Of a DNA stretch of 58,745 nucleotides, positions 50,771-58,745 are shown one piece after another. This stretch comes from CADEFX01 sp050260355. Its GTDB lineage: Bacteria > Pseudomonadota > Alphaproteobacteria > Rhizobiales > Hyphomicrobiaceae. Position numbers and translations under genes: made by a program. Where the stretch lies: contig JBLNBZ010000073.1 in the NCBI GenBank assembly GCA_050260355.1, positions 1 through 58,745 of the forward strand, in the 5' to 3' direction. Position 1 is the first letter of the stretch, and each line of letters begins with the position of its first letter. The notes below the pieces were generated by a model that was given only the letters and a program-made list of their open reading frames with translations, did no database searches and was not told the DNA's origin.

Positions 50771-51970
50771 TTACGGCTCGGCGAGGCCAGCGGCAAGATC
50801 GGTGCCAAGCAAGCGATCGTAGACCTCGAGCGTCTGGCGCTTCATTGCCTCGAGCGTAAACCGTTGTCGTACATGGGCCCGCGCGCGCTCTCCTATCACG
50901 GCGCGCTCAGGTCCGGACAAAGCGAGCGCATCTGCGAGCCTATCGGCAAGGGCGCCCGAGCTCCCGGCGGCCACGAGCCATCCAGTGATCTTGTCCCGCG
51001 ATACCGCGGGCTCGGCCAACACGGTCTCAGGCGGAGCGCCGATGTTGGTCGCGATCACCGGGGAACCCATCGCTTGCGCCTCGGTCGCAACCCGCCCGAA
51101 AGCCTCGGGCTCGATCGAGGCCACGACTGTCACATGCGCGATGCGATAGGCGGCCGGCATATCGTCGACATGTCCAACCAATCGTACACAATCGCCGAGG
51201 CCGAGCATCGAGATGCGTTCGCGCAAAGTGCTCTCGTAGCCGACACGGCCTTGCGCGTCGCCTGCGAGGACCATGGCGACACCGTGCATCAGGCCGCGCG
51301 ATTGGAGCAAAGCACCGGCATCGACGAGCACGCCTTGTCCTTTCCAGCTCGTCAGCCGCGCCGCCTGCAGGATCACACGGGTCCTCGGCGTGATGCCCCA
51401 TCGCTCGCGCAAGGCCACGATCCGCGCGTCGCTGATGGCAGCAGGATCGAACTCGCTGGCGTCGACACCGCGGTGGATGACGCGAATGCGCTCGCGCGAG
51501 GTGCGGTATCGCGTGTGGATGAGATCGGCGGTGAACTGTGAGTTGGCGATGACAACGTCGCCGCGCGCCATCACGCTGTTGTAGAGCCGTTTGAGCGGGC
51601 CCTGCTCGGCATAAGCGCCATGGTAGGTGGTCACGAATGCCACCCGCGCGCGCCGGGCAGCAATCAATGCACTCCACGCCGGCGCGCGACTCCTGGCGTG
51701 CAGCAACGCAACGCCGCGCTCCCTGATCAGGGCCTCGAGCGCGCGCGCGTTGGCAAGAATCCGCAGCGGGTTCTTGGCCGCGGCGGGAAACGCGATGACC
51801 TCGCCGCCGCGCTCCGACACCATCGGCGCGAGCCGTCCACCCTCGGTCGCGACCAGCGCCACGCCGCCGCCGCGCACGATGGCCTCGACGATCTCGAGCG
51901 TTGAAAGCTCGGCGCCTCCCGTATCGAGCCGGGGAATGATCTGGAGTATGATCGGTCGCGCGACAGCCAA
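50771..51970 (-). CDS. GT4-family glycosyltransferase
   Basis: A 399-residue GT-B glycosyltransferase. The N-terminal half has the Gly-rich acceptor loop PRLDTGGAELSTLEIVEAI and the link TTYHGAYAEQGPLKRLYN; the C-terminal half has VIHRGVDASEFDP, QAARLTSWKGQGVLVDA (donor-binding Arg/Lys) and EPEAFGRVATEAQAMGSPVI with the E-x7-E motif of retaining GT4 enzymes. It probably adds a sugar to lipopolysaccharide or another envelope glycan; donor and acceptor are not predictable. A TTG start at 51970 is supported by GAGGGG upstream. It is divergent from the hydrolase gene, with overlapping promoter space of under 40 bases. Confidence 0.88.
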   Translation of the reverse strand: MAVARPIILQIIPRLDTGGAELSTLEIVEAIVRGGGVALVATEGGRLAPMVSERGGEVIAFPAAAKNPLRILANARALEALIRERGVALLHARSRAPAWSALIAARRARVAFVTTYHGAYAEQGPLKRLYNSVMARGDVVIANSQFTADLIHTRYRTSRERIRVIHRGVDASEFDPAAISDARIVALRERWGITPRTRVILQAARLTSWKGQGVLVDAGALLQSRGLMHGVAMVLAGDAQGRVGYESTLRERISMLGLGDCVRLVGHVDDMPAAYRIAHVTVVASIEPEAFGRVATEAQAMGSPVIATNIGAPPETVLAEPAVSRDKITGWLVAAGSSGALADRLADALALSGPERAVIGERARAHVRQRFTLEAMKRQTLEVYDRLLGTDLAAGLAEP

Positions 51971-52005
51971 TGAATCGCCCCTCGGACAGCGTCTGGGTTC
52001 TTAGA

Positions 52006-52803
52006 ATGGCAGCACCTGCTCCGCAATTCCTGAGCGTCGGCTCCGGCAAGTCCGAGCGCCGCATCGCGTATCTCGCGGAGCCGCGCGGCGAGGGGCGGCC
52101 GGGCGTCGTCTGGCTGCCGGGCCTCAAGTCGGAGATGACGAGCACCAAGGCCTCGGCGCTCGCCCAATGGGCCGCACAACGGCAGGTCGGCTGCACGCGG
52201 CTCGACTATTCCGGTCACGGCCAATCAGGCGGCCGCTTCGAGGACGGCACGATCGGCCGCTGGCTTGAGGAGGCGCGCGCCATATTCGCGCAGGTGACAC
52301 GCGGCCCGCAGATTCTGGTCGGCTCCAGCATGGGCGGCTATATCGCTTTGCTGCTGCTGCGGAATCTGATGCGCGAGGCGCCGAGCGAGGCGGCGCGCAT
52401 CCAAGCGCTCGTGCTGATTGCGCCGGCCTGGGACATGACGGAGCGGCTGATGTGGGCGCGGTTCCCGGAGCCGGTGCGGCGCGAGATCCTCGATAAAGGT
52501 GTCTACCTGCGGCCGTCGAAATATGAAGATGGTCCCTACGCCATCACGCGCACGCTGATCGAGGAGGGGCGTTCGCATCTGATCGGCGCAGAGCCACTCG
52601 ATCCTGGCAGGCCAGTCCACATCCTGCACGGCCTGCAGGATCCAGACGTGCCCTGGGAGCACACCCTCGATCTCGTAGCGCACCTGTCCGGCAACTGGAT
52701 GCGCGTATCGGCGGTGCCGGACGGCGATCACCGCCTTTCGCGGCCAGAGGACCTGGAGCTGCTGATGTCGGTGCTCGACGGACTGATAAAGGGGCCACGC
52801 TGA
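52006..52803 (+). CDS. alpha/beta hydrolase, ABHD10-like
   Basis: A 265-residue serine hydrolase. The nucleophile elbow is VGSSMGGYIAL (G-x-S-x-G), the acid is probably Asp in GLQDPDVPWEH and the His is in PDGDHRLSRPED. Other family features are WLPGLKSEMTSTKA and LDYSGHGQSGGRFEDGTIGRWLEEA, which closely recall ABHD10-type esterases (a mitochondrial depalmitoylase/glucuronide esterase in animals). ATG 52006 has only a weak ribosome binding site; ATG 51970 would overlap the divergent gene's start codon. Natural substrate unknown. Confidence 0.82.
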   Translation: MAAPAPQFLSVGSGKSERRIAYLAEPRGEGRPGVVWLPGLKSEMTSTKASALAQWAAQRQVGCTRLDYSGHGQSGGRFEDGTIGRWLEEARAIFAQVTRGPQILVGSSMGGYIALLLLRNLMREAPSEAARIQALVLIAPAWDMTERLMWARFPEPVRREILDKGVYLRPSKYEDGPYAITRTLIEEGRSHLIGAEPLDPGRPVHILHGLQDPDVPWEHTLDLVAHLSGNWMRVSAVPDGDHRLSRPEDLELLMSVLDGLIKGPR

Positions 52804-52904
52804 TAAGGCGGACAGACGCCCTGGCATAGCGCGGCCAAAGCGCAACAAAATGGTTGCGTTTCTGAAGCTGGTCGGCTAGACAATTGGCAACCAGGAGGTT
52901 GCAC

Positions 52905-53357
52905 ATGACCGATCGCATCGAGAAGACCATCGAGCTCAAGGCCCCGGTGTCTCGCGTCTGGCGCGCGCTCACGGACCATCGTGAGTTCGGCGCATGGTTT
53001 CGCGTCCGGCTGGACGGACCGTTCGTGCCAGGGCAGGTCTCGCGCGGCCAGATCACCTATCCAGGCTGCGAGCACATGCGATGGGAGGCCGTGGTTCAAA
53101 AGATGGAGCCGGAACGGCTTTTCTCGTTCACTTGGCATCCTTACGCGGTCGACCCGAACCGCGACTATTCCAATGAGCCGCCGACGCTCGTCGAATTTAC
53201 GTTGGAGAAGACGGCGACAGGGACCTTGCTGCGGGTCGTCGAGTCTGGTTTCGACAAGCTTCCGAGCCAGCGCCGCCTAGAGGCGTTCCCGAGGAACGAG
53301 GGTGGTTGGAGCCAGCAGATACAGAACATTGCGAGGCATGTCGAACAAGCATCATAG
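52905..53357 (+). CDS. SRPBCC (AHSA1/activator of Hsp90 homologue 1-like) protein
   Basis: A 150-residue START/Bet-v1-fold protein: IEKTIELKAPVSRVWRALTD at the start, GQVSRGQITYPGCEHMRWEA in the middle and FPRNEGGWSQQIQNIARHVE at the end, the usual AHSA1 layout. These bind hydrophobic ligands; the function in bacteria is mostly unknown. A good site (CAGGAGG) precedes ATG 52905. Its last 20 bases overlap the start of an ArsR-family regulator gene, a pairing often seen with these proteins though usually in the opposite order. Confidence 0.85.
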   Translation: MTDRIEKTIELKAPVSRVWRALTDHREFGAWFRVRLDGPFVPGQVSRGQITYPGCEHMRWEAVVQKMEPERLFSFTWHPYAVDPNRDYSNEPPTLVEFTLEKTATGTLLRVVESGFDKLPSQRRLEAFPRNEGGWSQQIQNIARHVEQAS

Positions 53358-53679
53358 GCTGGATGCACTGAAGGTCCGCGCCACGGTGTTTGCGGCTCTC
53401 GGCGACGAGACGCGACTGTCGGTGTTGAGCAAGCTGAGCAACGGCGAGCCGCAGTCGATCTCGCGCTTGACCGAAGGCACGCAACTTTCGCGGCAGGCGG
53501 TTACAAAGCACCTGCGCGTTCTGGCGAATGCGGGCGTGGTCCGCAGCGTGCGCAGCGGGCGCGAAAGCCTGTTCGCGTTCGAGCCGCACTCGATTGCGGA
53601 CGTGCGCGATTATCTCGATGCGGTGTCCAGGCAGTGGGACGATGCGCTGGCGCGGCTCAAGTCTCACGTGGAGGACTGA
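53338..53679 (+). CDS. ArsR-family transcriptional regulator
   Basis: A 113-residue winged-helix regulator: ATVFAALGDETRLSVLSKLS at the start, ISRLTEGTQLSRQAVTKHLR for the helix-turn-helix with recognition helix, and VLANAGVVRSVRSGRESLFA for the wing. No metal-binding Cys pair (ELCVCDL) is present, so it is not a classical arsenic or zinc sensor. ATG 53338 lies inside the SRPBCC gene (20-base overlap), so expression is coupled. It probably represses its own operon. Confidence 0.88.
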   Translation: MSNKHHRLDALKVRATVFAALGDETRLSVLSKLSNGEPQSISRLTEGTQLSRQAVTKHLRVLANAGVVRSVRSGRESLFAFEPHSIADVRDYLDAVSRQWDDALARLKSHVED

Positions 53680-53733
53680 GGCGGCCACCGCGGCACCGGT
53701 CGACGCTTAGTTGTGACCGCCGGTCTGCCAGGC

Positions 53734-55188
53734 TCAGCGCAGCGGTGAGTCATAAAGGCCGACGCGCTCACGGTCAGGCAGACCCTCGTCCAGCGCGCTC
53801 TCCAGAGCCTCCGGACCGGCGCGATTTGCGAGCCCCTCGGGAATGATCCACATGACGTAGTCCGCGGCCCGAATGCTGCGGCGGCATGTGATCTGGGCCC
53901 GCTCCAAGCGGCAGTCGGACACGGACACATTCTCCTGCGGCTGGCGGCGATCGTGTTTGATCACGTGCAAGTCGACCGGCATCAACGAGGTCGCGATGGA
54001 TTTCAGGTCGATGCCGCGGAAGACGCAGCCGAGCGAATTGCTGCACGCGCCCGCCCGCTCCCCGAACACGCGGCCGAAGCCGAACGCGCGGCGGCCTGGC
54101 AGGAAGCTCGCCGGCTGGTCAGCGCCGTTGCTGACGTAGCAGCCCTCATACGAGCACAGGATGGGATCCGCCTGCTTGTTGCCGCGTCGAATGCCGTAGT
54201 TGCCGGGTTGCAGCAGCAGCAGCACGGTGACACGACCGTCCGACTCCGATCGGGAGCTCGTCCACGATTGAGATGCCTGCGTGCCCATCACCGGCTCGAC
54301 TGCACGGGCAGGCTCAGCCGATCCTTGCTCGGACTGCAGTGGCCGCGACGATTGACCGGACGTCACCTTGTCGACGGTGCGCAGGTCCCGCTCCTGGCGA
54401 GCAGCACGCAGGACATCGGCCAACCGCTGTCCTTCGGCATCGCGCTCAGCCGCCAGCCTGCTGCGCTGTGCCTCCTCCGCCGCAAGCTTGCGTGCCTCCT
54501 CGGCTCGACGGGCCAGCTCCGCCTGGCGACGAGCTTCTTCGGCCCTGGCCTGCTCCTCGGCTTTTCGAGCCTCCGCAAGCCGACGCTCCTCCTCGGCCTT
54601 GCGGGCGGCTTCAGCCTGGCGGCGCGCCTCCTCGGCCTTCTCCTCCTCCTCGGCTTTGCGGAGAGCCTCGGCGAGCTTGCGCGCTTCCTCGGCGACTCTG
54701 GCTTGCTCCTCGGCCCTGCGAGCCTCCGCGACTCGACGCTCCTCCTCAGCCTTGCGAGCGGCCTCAGCCTGGCGGCGTGCCTCCTCGGCCTTGGCCTCCT
54801 CCTCGGCTTTGCGACGAGCCTCGGCGAGCCAACGCTCCTCATCGGCCTTGCGCGCCAACTCGGCCCGCTCCGCTTCCTCGCGCGCCTTGACGATCTCCTG
54901 ACGCCGCTGCTCCGCCTCCTCGCGTGCGCGCGTGAGCATCTCGGCTTCCTCGGACTTTCGCTGCGCCTCGGTGGCCTTGCGGCTGCCCTCAGCCGTCTTG
55001 CGCTTATCGTCTCGCGCCGCCTTTTGCGGCTGCGCATCGGTGCGCGCGGCCTCCTTGGCGAACACTTCGGCCAGATCGTGGGCGGCCGAGTCCCCATTGG
55101 CCTCGACCGAACAACCAGCGATAAAAATGAACATTGCCGCGCTCGATGCTGTCACAAGCAAGCGCTTGATGAGAGCCGCTTCCCGCAT
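53734..55188 (-). CDS. coiled-coil lipoprotein with cysteine-rich C-terminal domain
   Basis: A 484-residue protein. The signal peptide ends with lipobox FIAGC (Cys near residue 26). Residues 60-275 are an uninterrupted Ala/Glu/Arg/Lys-rich helix, TolA-like, built of repeated units such as KAEEARRQAEAARKAEEER; a 51-residue period is visible at DNA level (126-base copies at 54551-54676 and 54704-54829). The C-terminal domain (about 320-484) has six cysteines in three pairs (ILCSYEGCYVS, ACSNSLGCVFR, DCRLERAQITCRR) fit for disulfides in the periplasm. ATG 55188 is preceded by GGGGAG. Not a known TolA: no ExbD/TolR genes are near. Function unknown; an envelope-spanning structural role is possible. 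Confidence 0.7.
   Translation of the reverse strand: MREAALIKRLLVTASSAAMFIFIAGCSVEANGDSAAHDLAEVFAKEAARTDAQPQKAARDDKRKTAEGSRKATEAQRKSEEAEMLTRAREEAEQRRQEIVKAREEAERAELARKADEERWLAEARRKAEEEAKAEEARRQAEAARKAEEERRVAEARRAEEQARVAEEARKLAEALRKAEEEEKAEEARRQAEAARKAEEERRLAEARKAEEQARAEEARRQAELARRAEEARKLAAEEAQRSRLAAERDAEGQRLADVLRAARQERDLRTVDKVTSGQSSRPLQSEQGSAEPARAVEPVMGTQASQSWTSSRSESDGRVTVLLLLQPGNYGIRRGNKQADPILCSYEGCYVSNGADQPASFLPGRRAFGFGRVFGERAGACSNSLGCVFRGIDLKSIATSLMPVDLHVIKHDRRQPQENVSVSDCRLERAQITCRRSIRAADYVMWIIPEGLANRAGPEALESALDEGLPDRERVGLYDSPLR
54551..54829 (-). repeat. tandem 126-base duplication within the coiled-coil gene
   Basis: 54551-54676 and 54704-54829 are near-identical 126-base units (about fifteen differences by eye) separated by 27 bases, so the period is 153 bases or 51 codons. 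It preserves the frame and heptad-like pattern, and marks recent lengthening of the helix by internal duplication. Confidence 0.75.
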
Positions 55189-55329
55189 GCGTCTACTCCC
55201 CGGGTGCGAACCCGCCCGCCACACGTCACTGGCCGTCGACGCAGTCGACGCCAGCCTACGCCATGGGGATCGTGCGTCAGGATTTGGTCAGGAAAGCGGA
55301 CGTCTGATGAATGCGCCGTGAATTTTTTC

Positions 55330-56199
55330 TCAGGCTCGCGCGGCAACGATGGCGCGCAAGCCTTCGCGATACGACGGGTATCCCAGCTTGACACCCAGAT
55401 CTGACTTGATCCGGCGGTTCGAGACGCGCTTGCATTCGGCATAGAAGCTTCGCGCCATCGGCGAGAGCTTCGCGTCGGCCAACGTGATCGGAGGCGGCGG
55501 CGAGACCCCGATTAGATCGGCCGCATAGAGGATGACCGTCTCGCTGTCCGTCGGCTCGTCGTCGGCGACGTTGTAGATCGAATGCTTTGCGGGTGCCTCG
55601 ATGGCGGCCAGCAGCGTGACGGCGATGTCGGCAACGTGGATGCGGTTAAACACTTGGCCCGGCTTGACGATACGGCGCGCGACGCCTTGCCTGAGGTCGT
55701 CGACCACGCTGCGGCCTGGCCCGTAGATCCCGGCCAAGCGAAAGATCTCGACACGCTTTGCATGAGCCTTGCCGAAAGACAGCCAGGCATTCTCAGCGGC
55801 GAGGCGGTACCGACTGCGATCGGAGATCGGGGCTGCAGGCGTGGTCTCGTCGACCCAGCGGCCCTGATGATCTCCGTAGACGCCGACGGTCGAAAGATAG
55901 CCGATCCACTCCAATCGCTCAGCCGTCGCCAGGTGGACCGCATGCCAGCGCAGGACCGGATCGCCGGTGGCATCCGGTGGGACAGAGATCAGGACGTGCG
56001 TGACGGAATCGAGTAACGAGGCAAGCCCGGCGGTCGGCGCCTCACCATCGAAGATGTGGCCTTCATAGCCGAGCCGGCGCATGCGCTCGACCGCCTCTGG
56101 CGTCGTGCCGGTGCCGCCGATGCGCCAACCCCGGGCCGCCACCAGTCCAGCAAGATGCTCGGCGCTGTAGCCCAATCCAAAGCAGAAGAGGTGGCTCAT
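55330..56199 (-). CDS. SDR-family NAD-dependent epimerase/dehydratase-like protein (YeeZ-like)
   Basis: A 289-residue protein with the short Rossmann start LFCFGLGYSAEHLAGLVAAR (a GxGYxxxxL form seen in YeeZ-like proteins), LISVPPDATGDPVL, the catalytic Tyr-type motif YLSTVGVYGDHQGRWVDE, and FRLAGIYGPGRS. The Y-x3-K motif is not conserved in the usual place (GVYGDHQG), so catalysis is doubtful. The ATG overlaps the queG stop by four bases (ATGA), so it is co-translated with queG. The role is unknown; in other alphaproteobacteria it is also found beside queG. Confidence 0.78.
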   Translation of the reverse strand: MSHLFCFGLGYSAEHLAGLVAARGWRIGGTGTTPEAVERMRRLGYEGHIFDGEAPTAGLASLLDSVTHVLISVPPDATGDPVLRWHAVHLATAERLEWIGYLSTVGVYGDHQGRWVDETTPAAPISDRSRYRLAAENAWLSFGKAHAKRVEIFRLAGIYGPGRSVVDDLRQGVARRIVKPGQVFNRIHVADIAVTLLAAIEAPAKHSIYNVADDEPTDSETVILYAADLIGVSPPPPITLADAKLSPMARSFYAECKRVSNRRIKSDLGVKLGYPSYREGLRAIVAARA

Positions 56200-57383
56200 G
56201 CGGCAAGCTCCGCCTCCCACTCGGCGGTGACGGTCTCGTCCTGCTCGTGCGCACGACAGCGCGCCGCGTAGGCCTGCAGCGCCTCCTTGGGCATCAGCCT
56301 CGCCAGCGCCCAAACCGCGGCGCCGCGGACCAACGGAGAAGCATCCGACAGCAGGGACTCGATTTTCGGCGCAAGGTCGGCGCGGCCCGAGTTGCCCGCC
56401 GCGATCAGCACGTTGCGCATGAACCTGTTGCGGCCCGTGCGCTTGATCGGCGTCTTGGCGAAGCGCTTGCGGAAGGTTTCGTCGTCAAGAGTAAGCAGGT
56501 CGGAAAGTGGCGGGCCATCCAGCTCGCTGCGCACCGCAAGCTGTGCCTCACGACCGGCCTGCGCGAACTTGTTCCAAGGGCAAACAGCAAGGCAATCGTC
56601 GCACCCGAAGATGCGGTTGCCCATCGCCGGCCGCAGCTCGCGGTCGATCGGTCCCTTGTGCTCGATGGTCAGGTAGGAGATGCAGCGCCTCGGGTCGAGA
56701 CGATACGGTCCCGGAAACGCCGCGGTCGGACAAACATCGAGGCAGCGCCGGCAGCTGCCGCAATGATCGGTCTCGGGGGTATCGGCTAAAAGGTCCGCAC
56801 TGCTCAAGATGGCGCCGAGGAACAGCCACGATCCATACTGCCGCGACACCAGGTTCGTGTGCTTGCCTTGCCAGCCGAGGCCAGCCAGCGCCGCCAGTGG
56901 CTTCTCCATCAGCGGGGCCGTGTCGACGAACACCTTCACGTCGGCGCCCGTTGCCCGCTGTAGCGCACCGGCGACCCGCTTGAGCCGTGGCTTCAGGATG
57001 TCGTGATAGTCGGCGCCTTGCGCATAGACCGATATCACTCCGCGCTCCTTCTCCTCGAGCAGCTCGAGCGGATTGCGATCCGGCGCATACGACAGACCGA
57101 GCATCACCACGGAGCGCGCATCAGGCCACAAGGCGAGCGGATGGCGCCGACGCTCCGCTGTCGTCTCCATCCAGTGCATGTCGCCATGCAGGCCGTCGGC
57201 AAGAAAGCGCTGCAGCCGTGCCCCGGCCTCGCGGCCGAGGTCAGCGACGCGCGCAATGCGCGCGACGTCGAAGCCGGCATCCGCACTCTCTTGCCGGATC
57301 AGCCGGGCGAGGCCTGCAGCCTTGTCCGTTTCTACGGCCTGCTCGGTCAATTGAGCCGATCCTTTAGAAGTCCAGGTTGGCAT
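56196..57383 (-). CDS. queG: epoxyqueuosine reductase QueG
   Basis: Last step of queuosine synthesis: reduces epoxyqueuosine to queuosine in the tRNA wobble position using cobalamin and two [4Fe-4S] clusters. Cluster cysteines are in HCGSCRRCLDVCPTAAF and FGCDDCLAVCPWNKFA, with RCISYLTIEHKG between. The N-terminal cobalamin domain shows ERRRHPLALWPDARSVVMLG and KVFVDTAPLMEK (with the proton-donor Asp). A C-terminal HEAT-like tail is present. ATG 57383 lies inside the 3' end of fzlA (20-base overlap) and lacks a clear ribosome binding site, so the exact start is uncertain; 395 residues fit the family. Coupled to the SDR gene downstream. Confidence 0.93.
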   Translation of the reverse strand: MPTWTSKGSAQLTEQAVETDKAAGLARLIRQESADAGFDVARIARVADLGREAGARLQRFLADGLHGDMHWMETTAERRRHPLALWPDARSVVMLGLSYAPDRNPLELLEEKERGVISVYAQGADYHDILKPRLKRVAGALQRATGADVKVFVDTAPLMEKPLAALAGLGWQGKHTNLVSRQYGSWLFLGAILSSADLLADTPETDHCGSCRRCLDVCPTAAFPGPYRLDPRRCISYLTIEHKGPIDRELRPAMGNRIFGCDDCLAVCPWNKFAQAGREAQLAVRSELDGPPLSDLLTLDDETFRKRFAKTPIKRTGRNRFMRNVLIAAGNSGRADLAPKIESLLSDASPLVRGAAVWALARLMPKEALQAYAARCRAHEQDETVTAEWEAELAA

Positions 57384-58062
57384 AGTGCTGCGGCGGCGGC
57401 ATGCCCGGCACCCGGTCCGCAAGCAGCGCACGGAACGAGGGCCGCGACTTCACGCGCGCATACCAGCTCTTTGCGATCGGGAACGCGTCCCACGGGACCT
57501 CGTCGAGATAGTCGATGCTGGATACATGCGCCGCCGCCGCCAGGTCGGCAAAGCTCATCTCGCGGCCAGCGAGCCACTCACGCTGATCGGCGAGATGGTT
57601 CAAATAGCTCATATGATAGCGCAGGTTCGCGCGGATGGCGCGCATCAGGTCGGCATCTGGGACCTGCGAGGTCAACTCGGGGCGCATGCGCGGATGCAGC
57701 CTCTCCTTGTGCAGCTCGCGCGTCACCTCGGCGTCGAGCTTCTTGTGGAACCAGTCGACGAGGCGGCGCACCTCGGCACGCTCGTCCGCATCACCCGGGA
57801 AAAGGACGACGCCAGCGCGGCCTTCCGAGCCGCTGCTCTGCGTCTCATGCAAGTATTCGGATATTGCGTAGGCTCCGGCGAGCACCGGCCCGTCGTCCAT
57901 CTGCAGGACCGGGAGGTCCCCGGATGGATTGAGCGCCAGAAATTCCGGGCGCCAGTCCCAAGGGCGCTCCTCCGCCAGCTCGCACTCCATTCCGAGCTCC
58001 GCAACCACCAGCCTGATAGAGCGAGAGTGCGGACAGAGCCGAAAATGAGTGAGCTTGTGCAT
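57364..58062 (-). CDS. fzlA: FtsZ-binding GST-like protein FzlA
   Basis: A 232-residue glutathione-S-transferase fold protein: thioredoxin-like N-domain (LCPHSRSIRLVVAELGME, NPSGDLPVLQMDDGP) and helical C-domain (VRRLVDWFHKKLDAEVTREL, LAGREMSFADLAAAAHVSSI). The end, ADRVPGMPPPQHYANLDF, matches FzlA orthologues, where the C-terminus is required; in Caulobacter FzlA curves FtsZ filaments and links Z-ring to septal wall synthesis. Such proteins do not bind glutathione. ATG 58062 is the start. It leads the fzlA-queG-SDR operon and faces uppP, another envelope gene, across 129 bases. Confidence 0.88.
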   Translation of the reverse strand: MHKLTHFRLCPHSRSIRLVVAELGMECELAEERPWDWRPEFLALNPSGDLPVLQMDDGPVLAGAYAISEYLHETQSSGSEGRAGVVLFPGDADERAEVRRLVDWFHKKLDAEVTRELHKERLHPRMRPELTSQVPDADLMRAIRANLRYHMSYLNHLADQREWLAGREMSFADLAAAAHVSSIDYLDEVPWDAFPIAKSWYARVKSRPSFRALLADRVPGMPPPQHYANLDF

Positions 58063-58191
58063 CCTAAGCCCAGTCGTGGCGATGCTGCTTCGATCCTTGC
58101 AAGCGTGGCACGCGACGCAATGGCGGCTATGCTGCGCAGCCTATTCAGGCATGATCAAGCCGATTCACACGGCTTTCAGGGGAAACCGGCA

Positions 58192-58745
58192 ATGCCGACA
58201 TGGCAAGTGGTCCTGCTCGGCCTCATCGAGGGTCTGACGGAGTTCATTCCTGTATCCTCGACGGGCCACTTGCTGCTGATAGGACATTTCCTCGGCTTCG
58301 AATCGCCCAAGAAAGTCTTCGAGGTCCTGATCCAGCTCGGTGCCATTCTGGCCATCCTGTCGGTCTATGCGGCCAAGCTGTGGCGGCTGCTGCTCGGCCT
58401 GGCCCACGACGCCGGGGCGCGGCGCTTCGTGTTCAGCGTCCTGCTTGCCTTTCTGCCCGCGGCCATCATCGGCGCGCTCGCCCACGGGATCATCAAGAAC
58501 GTGCTGTTCGAGTCGCCGCTGCTCATCTGTTCCACGCTCGTCATAGGCGGCATCGTTCTCCTCTTCGTCGATCGGCTGGAGCTGGCGCCGCGCTACCTGG
58601 AGGCGACTCAGATCCCGCCCTTGAACGCTTTGGCTATCGGCCTCTGCCAGTGTCTGGCTATGATCCCGGGCGTCTCCCGCTCGGGCTCTACGATCGTCGG
58701 CGCGATGCTGCTCGGTGCCGACAAGCGCGCAGCAGCAGAGTTCTC
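58192..58745 (+). CDS. uppP: undecaprenyl-diphosphatase UppP (BacA), 5' part
   Basis: The first 184 codons; the window ends within the gene. UppP recycles the lipid carrier for peptidoglycan by removing a phosphate from undecaprenyl diphosphate at the inner membrane. Both signature motifs are present: LIEGLTEFIPVSSTGHLLL with the E-x3-E glutamates, and MIPGVSRSGSTIVG (PGxSRSxxT). Several transmembrane helices are visible (VLIQLGAILAILSVY, FSVLLAFLPAAIIGAL). ATG 58192 follows AGGGG. It also confers bacitracin resistance when overexpressed. Its divergent partner is fzlA. Confidence 0.95.
   Translation, partial: MPTWQVVLLGLIEGLTEFIPVSSTGHLLLIGHFLGFESPKKVFEVLIQLGAILAILSVYAAKLWRLLLGLAHDAGARRFVFSVLLAFLPAAIIGALAHGIIKNVLFESPLLICSTLVIGGIVLLFVDRLELAPRYLEATQIPPLNALAIGLCQCLAMIPGVSRSGSTIVGAMLLGADKRAAAEF

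Noticed and set aside
53953..55404. 483-codon open frame opposite the coiled-coil lipoprotein gene
   Set aside because: The repeated GAG/GCC codons of the coiled coil read as Leu/Gly-rich sequence on the other strand; no start signal and no family resemblance.

Overview
The window is GC-rich, gene-dense chromosomal DNA of an alphaproteobacterium, most likely of the order Hyphomicrobiales (Rhizobiales). The lineage call rests on marker genes recognised by eye: a CenR-type envelope response regulator, the RegB/RegA redox two-component pair, an MmcB-type DNA-repair protein, the FtsZ-binding GST-like FzlA with the alphaproteobacterial C-terminal signature, and a small HlyU-type protein. No tRNA, rRNA, CRISPR, insertion sequence, phage or plasmid gene was seen, so this looks like core plus ordinary accessory chromosome and not an island.

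Layout. 1-6000: the end of rimM, a membrane adenylate cyclase, a UbiH-type hydroxylase, tesB, and the nitrogen module glnK-amtB behind a sigma-54-like promoter. 6100-13100: a beta-hydroxyacid dehydrogenase and an L,D-transpeptidase, divergent from cenR; a GMC oxidoreductase; a MarR regulator overlapping an EmrA-like adaptor that has no EmrB partner; an M20 peptidase. 13085-13995: a 0.9 kb gene-free stretch full of hairpins and dispersed repeats. 14000-25000: a tiny zinc-binding protein and a 27-residue membrane peptide, an RND efflux pair, mutT, argJ, a CMD-family protein, a Bcr/CflA-type MFS transporter, a lipoprotein and an ABC-2 exporter. 25100-31200: regB-regA, mmcB, and a LonB-like protease with a Usp-like partner. 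31200-37400: aldo/keto reductase, a gamma-glutamyltransferase plus MlrC-like M81 pair, an MFS transporter and a small CMD protein. 37400-42200: a phospho-signalling cluster (PP2C phosphatase, two FHA proteins and, divergently, a membrane Ser/Thr kinase with a WD40 propeller). 42200-45100: a keto-deoxyarabonate-dehydratase-like aldolase, a small conserved protein and a membrane thermonuclease. 45000-50700: the translation block infC, rpmI, rplT, pheS, pheT with a hlyU-like gene divergent inside it. 50700-58745: glycosyltransferase, ABHD10-like hydrolase, SRPBCC/ArsR pair, a coiled-coil lipoprotein, an overlapping SDR-queG-fzlA operon and the start of uppP.

How the genes fit together. Several blocks point to envelope work (cenR with the transpeptidase, fzlA and uppP, RND/ABC/MFS exporters, two lipoproteins), others to nitrogen supply (glnK-amtB, argJ, peptidases) and redox control (RegB/RegA). 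The features I find least explained are a structured dispersed repeat present three times with apparently compensatory stem changes, the kinase/phosphatase/FHA cluster, the EmrA adaptor without a pump, and infC, which seems to start at a rare ATA codon behind a strong ribosome binding site. All functional calls come from reading motifs in the translated sequence; no database search was run.
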